From Hydrogenophaga pseudoflava (lineage in GTDB: Bacteria > Pseudomonadota > Gammaproteobacteria > Burkholderiales > Burkholderiaceae_C): DNA of 64,000 nucleotides. The translations under genes were made by a program, and so were the position numbers. Of the stretch, positions 43,976 through 52,524 are shown piece by piece; position 1 is the stretch's first letter; each line of letters begins with the position of its first letter. The notes under the pieces were generated by a model, which saw only the letters and a list, made by a program, of their open reading frames with translations, was not told the origin of the DNA and did not search any database. The stretch lies in NCBI RefSeq assembly GCF_031020795.1, contig NZ_JAVHJP010000005.1, positions 127,362-191,361 on the forward strand. The letters run 5' to 3'.

Positions 43976-44200
43976 GTGATGTATCCCGCAGAACCTGCGG
44001 GATAAGCTGGACGGTGCGGGATACTCTGGACACACCAATCTCCGAAAAATGCAATCAGATCAAAGGGTTGGACGCGAAGGCCTGACTTTATACAGGTACA
44101 AGTAAACCACGAAACCCGGCATCCACACTCACCCGGTGACCGCTTCACTTTGGGTCCTTGTATAAGCGCAGAGGGTCGCGAGAAGCTATCCATCAATCTG
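43976..44200. other. Non-coding stretch with GCGGGATA repeats
   Basis: No convincing gene between the cassette core and the regulatory region of the rhodanese operon. It holds a perfect dyad TATCCCGCAG-aac-CTGCGGGATA (43982-44004) and a further GTGCGGGATA at 44014-44023. The composition is lower in GC than the flanks. It may be a relic of the sequence into which cassettes were inserted, or the end of another mobile element; no integrase or transposase fragment was recognised. Confidence 0.5.
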
Positions 44201-44243
44201 TTGACATTGTGTTGACCCAATGTCAAACGCCGACAGCAATGTC
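44201..44243. promoter_or_regulatory. Candidate enhancer sites for a sigma54 activator
   Basis: A perfect dyad TTGACATTG-8 bases-CAATGTCAA (44201-44226) followed by GACA-gcaa-TGTC (44232-44243) lies 80-125 bases upstream of the -24 element at 44325, the usual distance for enhancer-binding proteins. The shared GACA/TGTC half-sites suggest one regulator binding twice. The NifA-like protein encoded at 40565 is the nearest candidate. Confidence 0.55.
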
Positions 44244-44324
44244 TCCGGCACCTGCCGGCACCGACTGCCCATAACCCCAACAAAATCAAAGACCTTCATG
44301 CATTGACCTCCCCCCGCACCGCGC

Positions 44325-44340
44325 TGGCACAGCGGTTGCG
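44325..44340 (+). promoter_or_regulatory. Sigma54 -24/-12 promoter of the rhodanese operon
   Basis: TGGCACAGCGGTTGCG has the perfect TGGCAC-N5-TTGC arrangement of sigma54 promoters. Transcription would start near 44352, about 36 bases before the rhodanese ATG. Confidence 0.85.
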
Positions 44341-44387
44341 ATGAAGGGCTCAGGCGATCTTGCCTTTGCCCTGATTCAGAGGTCCCC

Positions 44388-45278
44388 ATGAGCATTGAAG
44401 CCACTTTGATTGCCCCGCCCCAGCTGGCCGCCCTGCAGGCCGCGGAACCCGTCGTGGTCATCGACACGCGCGACGCCGACACCTTTGCCGCCGGGCACAT
44501 TCCGGGCGCGGTGAACCTGCGCGAGGTGTTCACCTTTCTCGCCACCTCCACGCCCGAAGGCCTGAAGGAACTCAAGGCCACCTTTGCCGACGCGCTGGGC
44601 AAGGCGGGCCTCTCGGGCGTGGAGACCGCGGTGTTCTACGAAGACGCGATGAACAGCGGCTACGGCCAGTCGTGCCGCGGCTATTACCTGCTGACCTGGC
44701 TGGGCTACCCCAAGGTGAAGGTGCTCAACGGCGGCTTCAGCGCCTGGAAGGCGGCGGGCCTGCCGGTGTCCACCGAGGCGGCCACGCCCACACCGGCCAC
44801 CTTCCCCAGCTTGCCCACGGCGGACGTGATGCTGACCCAGGCCGACGTGAAGGCCGCGCTAGGCACGGGCACCGTGCTGCTGGACGTGCGCGATGTGGAC
44901 GAGTGGATCGGCGAGAGCTCCAGCCCCTATGGCAAGGACTTCGCGCCGCGCAAGGGCCGCCTGCCGGGCGCGAAGTGGATCGAGTGGTACCGCTTCATGA
45001 AGCCATCGCCCACCGGCCCGGTGTTCAAGACGCCCGACGAGGTGAAGGCCGAGTGCGCCACCGCCGGCATCGCGCCCGACGACACGGTCTACCTGTATTG
45101 CTTCAAGGGCGCGCGCGCGTCCAACACCTTCCTGGCGCTCAAGCAGGCGGGTTTTGCCGATGTGCGCATGTACTTCGGCTCGTGGAACGAGTGGTCGCGC
45201 GACCCGAGCCTGCCGATCGAGACCGGGCTGCCGATGGCCGCACCCGCCAACAAGCCGCAGCTGGCCATGGCCGCCTGA
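44388..45278 (+). CDS. Two-domain sulfurtransferase (rhodanese)
   Basis: Sulfurtransferase of 296 residues with two rhodanese domains: an inactive N-terminal one (about 5-125, IDTRDADTFAAGHIPGAVNL) and a catalytic C-terminal one (about 145-285) with Cys238 in the loop CFKGARASN. The loop length points to thiosulfate or 3-mercaptopyruvate as donors and cyanide or a thiol as acceptor. It has no signal peptide. It is the first gene of a four-gene operon behind a sigma54 promoter. With cyanase genes facing it, a role in cyanide/thiocyanate or sulfur handling is plausible but inferred. Confidence 0.88.
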   Translation: MSIEATLIAPPQLAALQAAEPVVVIDTRDADTFAAGHIPGAVNLREVFTFLATSTPEGLKELKATFADALGKAGLSGVETAVFYEDAMNSGYGQSCRGYYLLTWLGYPKVKVLNGGFSAWKAAGLPVSTEAATPTPATFPSLPTADVMLTQADVKAALGTGTVLLDVRDVDEWIGESSSPYGKDFAPRKGRLPGAKWIEWYRFMKPSPTGPVFKTPDEVKAECATAGIAPDDTVYLYCFKGARASNTFLALKQAGFADVRMYFGSWNEWSRDPSLPIETGLPMAAPANKPQLAMAA

Positions 45279-45316
45279 CCTTTTTTCCTTTTCAGCTTTT
45301 CAACCCCGGAGACACC

Positions 45317-45874
45317 ATGTCCGACACCGAGACCCTCGCCCCCACCACCGTCAAGGCCTACCTGCGTCCCATCGACGCCCAGGGCCTGGCCGAGTTCGCC
45401 GCCGGCGGCAAGGCCAACCCGGCCCGCCGCGGCACCAACAAGGTCCACACCGTGATGGAGGGGCAGTACCGCTCGCTGAACTATGTGGGCGAGAAGCACT
45501 GCGTGGTGGTGGACGAGCCGCTGCACCTGTTCGGCGAGGACACGGCGCCTGCCCCGGGCGAGATCGTGCTGTCGGGCCTGGGCGGCTGCATCGCCGTGGG
45601 CGTGACGGCGGTGGCGACCTGGAAGGGCGTGAAGCTGAGTCGGCTGGAGGTGTTCCTCGAAGGCGACATCGGCAACCCGGCCGCCTGGGGCGCGGGGGGT
45701 GCGCTGGAGAAGACGCCGCCCGAGATGGGCTTCCAGGCGATCCGCGTGAAGGTGCTGGTCGAGGGCGACGCGAGCCGCGAGGTACTGGACGAGATCGTGC
45801 AGCACGCGAACTTCTATTCGCCGGTGGCCAACACGATGCGCAACCCGATCCCGTTCGAGATTTCGATGGCTTGA
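45317..45874 (+). CDS. OsmC-family protein
   Basis: Protein of 185 residues with the OsmC/Ohr fold. Conserved are the central PGEIVLSGLGGCIAVGVTAV with one redox Cys near residue 95 and the following helix. The second catalytic Cys of Ohr/OsmC peroxidases is not present in its usual place (SPVANTMRNPIP). The protein may therefore not be a classic organic hydroperoxide reductase; one-Cys OsmC proteins are found beside sulfur-transfer genes. Spacing of 38 bases from the rhodanese gene and GGAG upstream of the ATG support cotranscription. Confidence 0.82.
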   Translation: MSDTETLAPTTVKAYLRPIDAQGLAEFAAGGKANPARRGTNKVHTVMEGQYRSLNYVGEKHCVVVDEPLHLFGEDTAPAPGEIVLSGLGGCIAVGVTAVATWKGVKLSRLEVFLEGDIGNPAAWGAGGALEKTPPEMGFQAIRVKVLVEGDASREVLDEIVQHANFYSPVANTMRNPIPFEISMA

Positions 45875-45884
45875 AAGCGTTGAC

Positions 45885-47027
45885 ATGAACCCCGCCGACC
45901 TGCCCCCAGAACTTGCGGCCCAGCCCGCCGACCTGATCGCCGCCGTGCGCGCCATCGCGCAGGGCCCCTTGGCCGAGCAGGCCTACGCCATCGACCGCGG
46001 CGCCTACCCGGTGGACCTTCTGAAGCGGCTGGCGGCGACGGGGGCGATGAGCGCGCACCTGCCGCGCGCCGACGGCTCGCCCGGCGACTACGGCCAGGCG
46101 ATCCTAGCGATGGCGGAGGCGTCCAGGGTCTGCGGCGCCACGGGCTTCATGATGTGGTGCCAGGGCGTGGCGGGGCTGTACATGCAGGCATCGGGCAACC
46201 CGGCGCTGACGGGGGAGCGGCTGGCGCGCCACGTGCGCGGAGAGACACTGGGCGGCACCGGCCTGTCGAACCCGATGAAGAGCTTCGCGCAGATCGAGAG
46301 CCTGCTGCTCAAGGCCACGCCGGTCGACGGCGGCTACCTCGTCAACGGCGCCCTGCCCTGGGTCAGCAACCTCGGGCCCGACCACTACTTCGGCACCATC
46401 GCGGCGGTGGTCGACGGCAGCGGCCACACCGTGCGCGAGATGATGTTCATGCTGCGCTGCGACGCGCGGGGCGTGACGCTCAAGCCTTGCCCCGAGTTCT
46501 CGGGCATGGAAGGCACGGGCACCTACAGCGTGCAGTGCAAGGACCTGTTCGTCGGCAGCGAGGACATCGCGGCCGACCCGGCCCGGCCCTACATCGCGCG
46601 CATCCGCGGCGGCTTCGTGCTGCTGCAATGCGGCATGGCGGCCGGCATCGCGCAGGGCGCGATCGACAGCATGTGGGCGGTGGAGGGGCAACTGGGCCAT
46701 GTGAACCAGTACCTCGAAGACCGGCCGACCGACCTGCAGGCCGAGCTGGACTCGCTGGTGGCGCGCATCCTGACACTGGCACAGACGCCGTTCGACACCT
46801 CGACCGACTACTTCATCGACGTGCTGGACGCGCGCGCGCACGGCGCCGAGCTGTGCCTGCGCGCCGCCAACTCGGCCCTGATGCACCAGGGCGCGCGCGG
46901 CTACCTGATGAGCAGCGACGTGCAGCGCCGCGTGCGCGAGGCGCAGTTCGTCGCCATCGTCACGCCGGCCATCAAGCACCTGCGCAAGGAGATCGCGCGG
47001 CTGAGCCGGGAAGAGATGCCGGCATGA
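45885..47027 (+). CDS. Acyl-CoA dehydrogenase-like flavoprotein, possible monooxygenase
   Basis: Flavoprotein of 380 residues with the acyl-CoA dehydrogenase fold: N-terminal helices, the middle beta domain ([17 protein letters not shown] to [11 protein letters not shown]) and the C-terminal helical bundle ([20 protein letters not shown]). The C-terminal EGT segment that carries the dehydrogenase catalytic base is replaced ([15 protein letters not shown]), as in DszC/SfnC-type flavin monooxygenases. Substrate unknown; desulfurisation or N-oxidation are possibilities. Its stop overlaps the next start (ATGA), so it is coupled to the rubredoxin-reductase fusion that could feed it electrons. Confidence 0.8.
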   Translation: MNPADLPPELAAQPADLIAAVRAIAQGPLAEQAYAIDRGAYPVDLLKRLAATGAMSAHLPRADGSPGDYGQAILAMAEASRVCGATGFMMWCQGVAGLYMQASGNPALTGERLARHVRGETLGGTGLSNPMKSFAQIESLLLKATPVDGGYLVNGALPWVSNLGPDHYFGTIAAVVDGSGHTVREMMFMLRCDARGVTLKPCPEFSGMEGTGTYSVQCKDLFVGSEDIAADPARPYIARIRGGFVLLQCGMAAGIAQGAIDSMWAVEGQLGHVNQYLEDRPTDLQAELDSLVARILTLAQTPFDTSTDYFIDVLDARAHGAELCLRAANSALMHQGARGYLMSSDVQRRVREAQFVAIVTPAIKHLRKEIARLSREEMPA

Positions 47028-48244
47028 ACAAGCCCTTCCAGACCTACATCTGCGACGCCTGCGGCTACCTCTACGACGAGGCCGTGGGCGACCCGGACAG
47101 CGGCTTGGCCGCGGGCACGCGCTTCGAGGACATTCCGGACGACTGGTCGTGCCCCCTCTGCGGCGTGACCAAGGGCGACTTCACGCTGTACGAAGCGCCC
47201 AGCATCGAGGCGCTGCGCGCGCGCGCCGGCAGCGCCGCCCCGGTGGCGACACGCGGCGGCACGCCGGGCGTGGTCATCGTCGGCGGTGGGCGCGCCGGCT
47301 GGCAGATGGCCGAGGCCCTGCGCACACTCGACGGGGACCGGCCGATCACCCTGGTCAGCGCCTGCGCGGCCGACGTGTACGACAAGCCGCTGCTGTCGGT
47401 GGCGATGGCGCGGCAGATGGACCCGGGCAGGTTGATCAAGGAAACCGGCGCCGAGGCCGCGAAGCGCCTGCGTGTGCGCCTGCTGGCCCACACCGACGCA
47501 GTGCGCATCTGCCCCGAGACGCAAAGCCTGCGCACCACGCGCGGCACGCTGCGCTACGACCAGCTCGTGCTGGCCCACGGCGCCCAGGCCGCGCTGCCCC
47601 CGGCCCTGCCGGCGACGCTGGTCTGGCGCGTCAACCACCTGAGCGCCTACCAGCGGCTGCGCGCGGCGCTGGGGGAGTCACCGAAGGACGTGCTCATCGT
47701 CGGCGCCGGCCTGATCGGCAGCGAGCTGGCGAACGACCTGGCGCTGGGCGGCCACCGCATCACGCTGCTGGACATGGCACAACGGCCCCTGGCGCGCTGG
47801 CCGGGCGAGCAGGCGGGCGCGCCGCTGCTGGACGCGTGGAAAGACCTGCCGATCCGCTTCGTGGGCAGCGTGCAGGTGGCCGGCGTCGAGAAGATCGACG
47901 GCAAGTACCGCCTCACCACCGCCTGCGGCCAGAAGTTCGCGGCCGACCAGGTGATCGCCGCCGCCGGGCTGGTGACGCCGCCGCGCCTGGCGCAAAGTGC
48001 GTCGCTGGCCTGGGACAGTGGCGTCGCCGTGGACCCGGCCACGCTGCAGACCAGCGACCCGCGCATCCACGCGCTGGGCGACTGCATCACCATCGCCGGC
48101 CAGGCCAGCCGCTACATCGAACCCATCGGCCGCCAGGCCCGCGCCATCGCCGCCCACCTCTGCGGCCGCGAACCGGCGCCCTACGAAGCAAAGCCGGCGT
48201 TGGTGCGGGTCAAAACCACGTCGCACCCGATGACGCTGCACTGA
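47024..48244 (+). CDS. Rubredoxin-FAD/NAD(P) oxidoreductase fusion
   Basis: Fusion of 406 residues. The N-terminal rubredoxin (residues 1-55) binds iron through C10-DA-C13 and C43-PL-C46. After a linker, an FAD-dependent pyridine-nucleotide reductase starts at [18 protein letters not shown] (about 80), has its second nucleotide motif [18 protein letters not shown] near 225, and ends with IHALGDC. This is rubredoxin reductase and rubredoxin in one chain, able to pass electrons from NAD(P)H to an oxygenase. It is translationally coupled to the ACAD-like gene, its likely partner. Last gene of the sigma54 operon. Confidence 0.9.
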   Translation: MNKPFQTYICDACGYLYDEAVGDPDSGLAAGTRFEDIPDDWSCPLCGVTKGDFTLYEAPSIEALRARAGSAAPVATRGGTPGVVIVGGGRAGWQMAEALRTLDGDRPITLVSACAADVYDKPLLSVAMARQMDPGRLIKETGAEAAKRLRVRLLAHTDAVRICPETQSLRTTRGTLRYDQLVLAHGAQAALPPALPATLVWRVNHLSAYQRLRAALGESPKDVLIVGAGLIGSELANDLALGGHRITLLDMAQRPLARWPGEQAGAPLLDAWKDLPIRFVGSVQVAGVEKIDGKYRLTTACGQKFAADQVIAAAGLVTPPRLAQSASLAWDSGVAVDPATLQTSDPRIHALGDCITIAGQASRYIEPIGRQARAIAAHLCGREPAPYEAKPALVRVKTTSHPMTLH

Positions 48245-48280
48245 TTGGCCCCCGACCGGTGCAGCGTGCTGCTTCGGTTC

Positions 48281-48748
48281 TCAGAGTCCAAGCTCGCTCA
48301 AGCCGGGGTGGTCATCGGGCCGGCGGCCCAGCGGCCAGTGGAACAGCCGCTCGCTTTCGCGGATGGGCCGGTCGTTGATGCTGGCGTGGCGCTCTTCCAT
48401 GTAGCCCAACGCATTGAACTGCCAGTTTTCGTTGCCATGCGAACGGAACCACTGGCCCGAATCGTCGTGCCACTCGTAAACGAAGCGCACGGCGATGCGG
48501 TGGCCGGTGAAGGCCCACAGCTCCTTGATGAGCCGGTAGTCGAGCTCCTTCGCCCACTTGCGCACCAGGAAGGCGTGCACCTGCTCGTGGCCCACCGGGA
48601 ACTCCGCGCGGTTGCGCCAGCGCGTGGCCTCGGTGTAGACCTTGACCACGCGGTCCGGGTCGCGGCTGTTCCACGCGTCCTCGGCACCGCGCACCTTCTG
48701 CGCGGCGGATTCGGCGGTGAACGGCGGCAGCGGCGGGCGGGGGTCCAT
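48281..48748 (-). CDS. DUF1348 / NTF2-like protein
   Basis: Protein of 155 residues of the nuclear transport factor 2-like DUF1348 family. Typical are [40 protein letters not shown] and [20 protein letters not shown]. The cone-shaped fold usually has a hydrophobic pocket, and the function is unknown. It directly follows cynS with shared boundary base and is likely the last gene of the cyn operon. It converges on the rubredoxin fusion gene. Confidence 0.88.
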   Translation of the reverse strand: MDPRPPLPPFTAESAAQKVRGAEDAWNSRDPDRVVKVYTEATRWRNRAEFPVGHEQVHAFLVRKWAKELDYRLIKELWAFTGHRIAVRFVYEWHDDSGQWFRSHGNENWQFNALGYMEERHASINDRPIRESERLFHWPLGRRPDDHPGLSELGL

Positions 48749-49191
48749 CAGTACTGCTTGTAGGGCAGGAACTTGCCCGACATGACGATGTTCACGCGGT
48801 CACCGTTCGGGTCGGCCTGGCGCTGCAGGTCCATCTTGAAGTCGATGGCGCTCATGATGCCGTCGCCGAACTCTTCGTGGATCAGTTCCTTGAAGGTGGT
48901 GCCGTAGACGCTGACCAGCTCGTAGAAGCGGTAGATCAGCGGGTCGGTCGGCACGCTGGTGGGCAGCGAACCCTTGTAGGGCACGACCTGCAGCCACTTC
49001 TGCTCTTCCGCCGTCAGGCCGAAGATCTTGCCCAGCACCTTGACCTGGGCGGGCGTGGCCGTCATCTGGCCCAGGCACAGGGCGGTGGTCCATTCCTTGG
49101 ACTGGCCCACCTTCTTGGCCACATCGGCCCAGCTCAGTCCCTTGCTGACTTTGGTGGAAATGATTTTTTCGGTGACGGCGAGTCGGGTCAT
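48748..49191 (-). CDS. cynS: Cyanate hydratase (cyanase)
   Basis: Enzyme of 147 residues that converts cyanate plus bicarbonate to ammonia and CO2 via carbamate. The catalytic triad Arg88-Glu91-Ser114 is intact in [11 protein letters not shown] and [11 protein letters not shown], and the N-terminal HTH-like domain ([19 protein letters not shown]) is normal. It forms a decamer in characterised homologues. It follows an NrtABD-type ABC transporter as in the cynABDS arrangement, so it supplies ammonium from imported or internally formed cyanate. Confidence 0.97.
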   Translation of the reverse strand: MTRLAVTEKIISTKVSKGLSWADVAKKVGQSKEWTTALCLGQMTATPAQVKVLGKIFGLTAEEQKWLQVVPYKGSLPTSVPTDPLIYRFYELVSVYGTTFKELIHEEFGDGIMSAIDFKMDLQRQADPNGDRVNIVMSGKFLPYKQY

Positions 49192-49233
49192 GGTGTGCCT
49201 CGTTGCTGGTGGGAAAGTGAAGGAAGGAGAAGG

Positions 49234-50115
49234 TCAGTGGGCTTTCGCTCGGGAGACGAGGAAATCCACGATGTGGTTGCGCAGCTCGTAGTAGCCGTCG
49301 AGGTGGTGCAGCTGCGCGCGCGTGCGGCTGCGCGGCAGCGGATTCACCACCACCTCGGCCAGCCCGCCGGGCTTGTAGCCCTGCTCGGTCTCGGTGCCGT
49401 TGGTCATGAGCAGGATGCGGTCGGACAGCAGGATGGCCTCGTCCACGTCGTGCGTGATCATGAAGACGGTCTGCTGGGTGTCGCGCACGATGCCCATCAG
49501 CTCGTCCTGGATGGTGCCGCGCGTGAGCGCGTCCAGCGCGCCGAAGGGCTCGTCGAGCAGCAGCATCTTGGGCTGGATGGCGAAGGCGCGCGCAATGCCC
49601 ACGCGCTGCTTCATGCCGCCCGAGAGCTGGCTGGGCTTCTTGTCGATGGCGTGCGACAGGCCCACCAGCGCGACGAATTTTTCGACGTGCACATTGACCT
49701 TGGGCGTCTTCCATTCCGGCCAGCGCGACTTGACGGCGAACGCGATGTTCTGCCGCACCGTGAGCCAGGGCATGAGCGCGTGGCTCTGGAACACCACGCC
49801 GCGCTCCAGGCTGGGGCCGGCAATCTCGCGCCCGTCCATGAAGCAGTGACCGCTGGTGGCGGTGTCCAGCCCCGCGAGCACGTTGAGGATGGTGGTCTTG
49901 CCGCAGCCGCTGTGGCCGATGATGCAGACGAACTCGCCCTGCGCGATGCCGAAGGACACGTCGGCGAACACCGGCTTGTCGGCGTGGTAGGCCTTGGCGA
50001 GCTGTTCAACTTGGAGGAAACCGGACATCGGGAACACCTTCGGTTGGGCAGCGGCCACCGGGGCCGCGGTGGTGGCGAGGGCGGCGCCTTCGCGCACGCT
50101 GGTGTCACTCCACAT
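49234..50115 (-). CDS. cynD: Cyanate/nitrate-type ABC transporter ATPase
   Basis: ATP-binding subunit of 293 residues of the NrtD/SsuB/TauB class. Walker A GHSGCGKTT, signature LSGGMKQR, Walker B MLLLDEPFGALDALTR and switch His in MITHDVDEA are present. The first 29 residues are untypical; the ATG of MSGFLQVEQLAKAYH (at 50028) is an alternative start. As drawn, the start overlaps the permease gene by 11 bases. Given cynS next to it, the likely substrate is cyanate (possibly nitrate or another small anion). Confidence 0.88.
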   Translation of the reverse strand: MWSDTSVREGAALATTAAPVAAAQPKVFPMSGFLQVEQLAKAYHADKPVFADVSFGIAQGEFVCIIGHSGCGKTTILNVLAGLDTATSGHCFMDGREIAGPSLERGVVFQSHALMPWLTVRQNIAFAVKSRWPEWKTPKVNVHVEKFVALVGLSHAIDKKPSQLSGGMKQRVGIARAFAIQPKMLLLDEPFGALDALTRGTIQDELMGIVRDTQQTVFMITHDVDEAILLSDRILLMTNGTETEQGYKPGGLAEVVVNPLPRSRTRAQLHHLDGYYELRNHIVDFLVSRAKAH

Positions 50116-50968
50116 AGGTCACCGCCTTCTGCAGTTGCGCGAACATCAGGTCCAGCAGCATGCCGACCACGCCGATCAGCAGCACCGCGAAGATCACGTT
50201 GGTCAGCGAGAGGTTGTTCCACTCGTTCCACACGAAGTAGCCCACGCCGGTGCCGCCCACCAGCATCTCGGCCGCCACGATGACCAGCCAGGCGATGCCC
50301 ATGCTGATGCGCATGCCGGTCAGGATGGTGGGTGCGGCGGCCGGCAGGATGACCTGGAAGGCCTTGCGCAGCGGGTTCACCTCCAGCGTGCTGGCCACGT
50401 TGAGCCATTCGCGCTTGACCGAGGCGACGCCGAAGGCGGTGTTGATCAGCATCGGCCAGACGGAGCAGATGAAGATCACGAAGATGCCGCTCACGTCCGA
50501 GTCCTTGAGGGTGTAGAGCGCCAGCGGCATCCAGGCCAGCGGGCTGATGGGCTTGAGCACCTGCACGAACGGGTTGAACGCCTTCTGCATCAGCGGCGAC
50601 ATGCCGATGGCAAAGCCCAGCGGCAGCGCCACCGCCATGGCCAGCACGAAGCCCAGGCCCACGCGCGCCAGCGAGTGCGCGAGCTGGATGCCGATGCCCT
50701 TGTCGTTCGGGCCCTTGTCGTAGAACGGGTCGGACAGGTGCGCCCAGCTGGCCCTGGCGACCTCGATGGGCGGCGGGAAGCCGCTGCTTTTTTCGGCCCC
50801 CGGGTCCTTGCCCATCATCTTGGCGTACTCGATCTCCTCGGCCGTCATGCCGGCCGACGATCCGCCCACCGACGGACCCGAAGTCCCGAGCTGCCAGGCG
50901 CCGACGAAGCACACGAACAGCAGCAGCGAGACCACCGCCGCGCGCAGGTTGAGGCTGACGGTCTTCAT
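50105..50968 (-). CDS. cynB: Cyanate/nitrate-type ABC transporter permease
   Basis: Permease of 287 residues of the NrtB/CynB type. The first membrane helix (VVSLLLFVCFVGAWQL) is followed by an extended periplasmic loop (about 30-95), then five helices with the EAA-like loop VASTLEVNPLRKAFQVILPAAAPTILTG. It lies two bases downstream of the binding-protein gene. The ATG follows the Cyn/Nrt A stop at very short spacing, so translation is coupled. Substrate inferred from cynS. Confidence 0.9.
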   Translation of the reverse strand: MKTVSLNLRAAVVSLLLFVCFVGAWQLGTSGPSVGGSSAGMTAEEIEYAKMMGKDPGAEKSSGFPPPIEVARASWAHLSDPFYDKGPNDKGIGIQLAHSLARVGLGFVLAMAVALPLGFAIGMSPLMQKAFNPFVQVLKPISPLAWMPLALYTLKDSDVSGIFVIFICSVWPMLINTAFGVASVKREWLNVASTLEVNPLRKAFQVILPAAAPTILTGMRISMGIAWLVIVAAEMLVGGTGVGYFVWNEWNNLSLTNVIFAVLLIGVVGMLLDLMFAQLQKAVTYVE

Positions 50969-50970
50969 GG

Positions 50971-52377
50971 TCAGGCCGCCTTGCTGATGGCGAAGCCCTT
51001 GAGGTACGCGTCCGGCTGGGCCGGGTCGAACGCCTTGCCCATGATGGTGTGCTTGGCGTAGGTGGGGCCGGCCTTGAACTCCATGCCCAGGTCCTTCATG
51101 TGCCGGCGCGCGTCGGTGATGAGGAACACCTTCTCGGCAATGGCCTTGTAGTCCACGTCGCCCTTCACATAGCCCCAGCGCTTCATCTGCGTGAGCATCC
51201 ACACGGCCATGCTCTGCCAGGGCATGGGGTCGAAGTCGGCGCGGTCGGGCACGTTCTGCACCTTGCCCAGGCCGTCGGCGAACTTGCCGCTGAGCACCTG
51301 CGTCAGCACCGCTTCCGGCTGGTTCAGGTACTGCGCGGGCGCGATCACCTTGGCGATGAGTTCGCGGTTCTTGGGCTGGCGCGCCATCGCGGCGGCGTTG
51401 AGCACGGCGCGGTAGAGCGCGGCGAAGGTGTTGGGGTTCTTCTGGATGAAGTCGGTGCTGGTGCCGAAGGCGCAGCAGGGGTGGCCGTTCCAGAGGTCCT
51501 TGGTCAGCAGGTGGATGAAGCCGACCTCGTCGAACACCGCGCGCTGGTTGAAGGGGTCGGGGCCGAGGAAGCCATCGATGTTGCCGGCGCGCAGGTTGGC
51601 CACCATCTCGGCCGGCGGGATCACGCGCAGCTGCACGTCGGTGTCGGGGTTCAGGCCGGCCTCGGCCAGGTAGTAGCGCAGCAGGAAGTTGTGCATCGAG
51701 TAGTCGAACGGGATGCCGAACTTGAAGCCCTTCCAGTTCTTCGGATCGCGGTTGTCCTTGTGCTTGAGGCTGAGCGTGATGGCCTGGCCGTTGATGTTCT
51801 GGATGGTGGCCACGTTCATCGGCACGGCGTTGCTGCCCAGCCCCATGCTGATGGCCAGCGGCATGGGCGAGAGGAAATGCGAGGCGTCGTACTCCTTGTT
51901 GATCATCTTGTCGCGCACCAGCGCCCAGCCCGCGGTCTTGGTGATCTCGACGTTCAGGCCCTGCTTGCTGTAGAAGCCCAGCGGGTGGGCCATGATCAGC
52001 GGCGTGGCGCAGGTGATCGGGATGAAACCGATCTTGAGGTTGCTCTTCTCCAGCGGGCCCTTGTCCTGCGCCATGGCCTGCAGGCTGGCCACCGGCAGCA
52101 CGCTCGCGATCGCCGCCATGGCCGTGCCCTTGCCCACCGCGCGCAGGAAGCGGCGGCGCTCCTCGTCGTGCGGGAAGATGGCCTTGACCAGCGTGGCCTC
52201 GATGAACTGATTGCTGTAGGCCTCGAACTCGGCGGTCTCGCTGCGCGCTCGCAGCTCACGGGCGGCCTCGTCGGCCACCACCTCGGCGTGGTGGTCGGCC
52301 AGGGAGTGGTCGCGCCCGCAGCTGCACTTCATCATGAGCGGACGATCGGCGTTGTAGGGGTCGAAGAATTCGGACAT
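50971..52377 (-). CDS. cynA: Cyanate/nitrate-type ABC transporter substrate-binding protein
   Basis: Binding protein of 468 residues of the NrtA/CmpA/CynA family. A Tat signal with RRRFLRAVGKG is at 74-84, unusually far from the N-terminus. Before it are 73 residues with a Cys-rich motif KCSCGRDHSLADHH (17-30). The mature domain has LKIGFIPITCATPLIMAHP and WKGFKFGIPFDYSMHNFLL. First gene of cynABDS-DUF1348, transcribed from a sigma54 promoter 36 bases upstream of the ATG. Cyanate is the probable ligand because of cynS; nitrate cannot be excluded. Confidence 0.88.
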   Translation of the reverse strand: MSEFFDPYNADRPLMMKCSCGRDHSLADHHAEVVADEAARELRARSETAEFEAYSNQFIEATLVKAIFPHDEERRRFLRAVGKGTAMAAIASVLPVASLQAMAQDKGPLEKSNLKIGFIPITCATPLIMAHPLGFYSKQGLNVEITKTAGWALVRDKMINKEYDASHFLSPMPLAISMGLGSNAVPMNVATIQNINGQAITLSLKHKDNRDPKNWKGFKFGIPFDYSMHNFLLRYYLAEAGLNPDTDVQLRVIPPAEMVANLRAGNIDGFLGPDPFNQRAVFDEVGFIHLLTKDLWNGHPCCAFGTSTDFIQKNPNTFAALYRAVLNAAAMARQPKNRELIAKVIAPAQYLNQPEAVLTQVLSGKFADGLGKVQNVPDRADFDPMPWQSMAVWMLTQMKRWGYVKGDVDYKAIAEKVFLITDARRHMKDLGMEFKAGPTYAKHTIMGKAFDPAQPDAYLKGFAISKAA

Positions 52378-52412
52378 GACGCACCTCGTGGATTGATGAC
52401 GGGGTGGCGTCT

Positions 52413-52428
52413 TGCAAACCGCGGGCCA
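52413..52428 (-). promoter_or_regulatory. Sigma54 -24/-12 promoter of the cyn operon
   Basis: Minus-strand TGGCCCGCGGTTTGCA carries GG and GC at sigma54 spacing, with an ideal TTGCA -12 element. The predicted start is about 25 bases before the cynA ATG. Confidence 0.8.
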
Positions 52429-52494
52429 GCGCGGGGCCCATGGACCCCACTTCCGCCGCCGCTGCCGCATTTCGCGGGAGGTGCGACGATGCCG

Positions 52495-52512
52495 TGTAGG
52501 GCCAGCCCTACA
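52495..52512. promoter_or_regulatory. Perfect palindrome upstream of cynA
   Basis: TGTAGGGC-ca-GCCCTACA, 8-base arms, lies 67-84 bases upstream of the cyn -24 element and 13 bases past the end of the response-regulator gene. It is well placed for an activator; no T-run follows, so a terminator for the regulator gene is less likely. Confidence 0.5.
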
Positions 52513-52524
52513 AATGGCGGCGTT

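Noticed and set aside
44201..44226. Terminal inverted repeat of a transposon
   Set aside because: The dyad is a single local palindrome with an 8-base spacer at enhancer distance from a sigma54 promoter; no matching distant copy or transposase was seen.
43717..44289. A 190-codon version of the cassette gene extending through the GCGGGATA repeats
   Set aside because: It crosses the cassette core site and non-coding palindromes; the 81-codon start three bases after the core is far more typical of a cassette.
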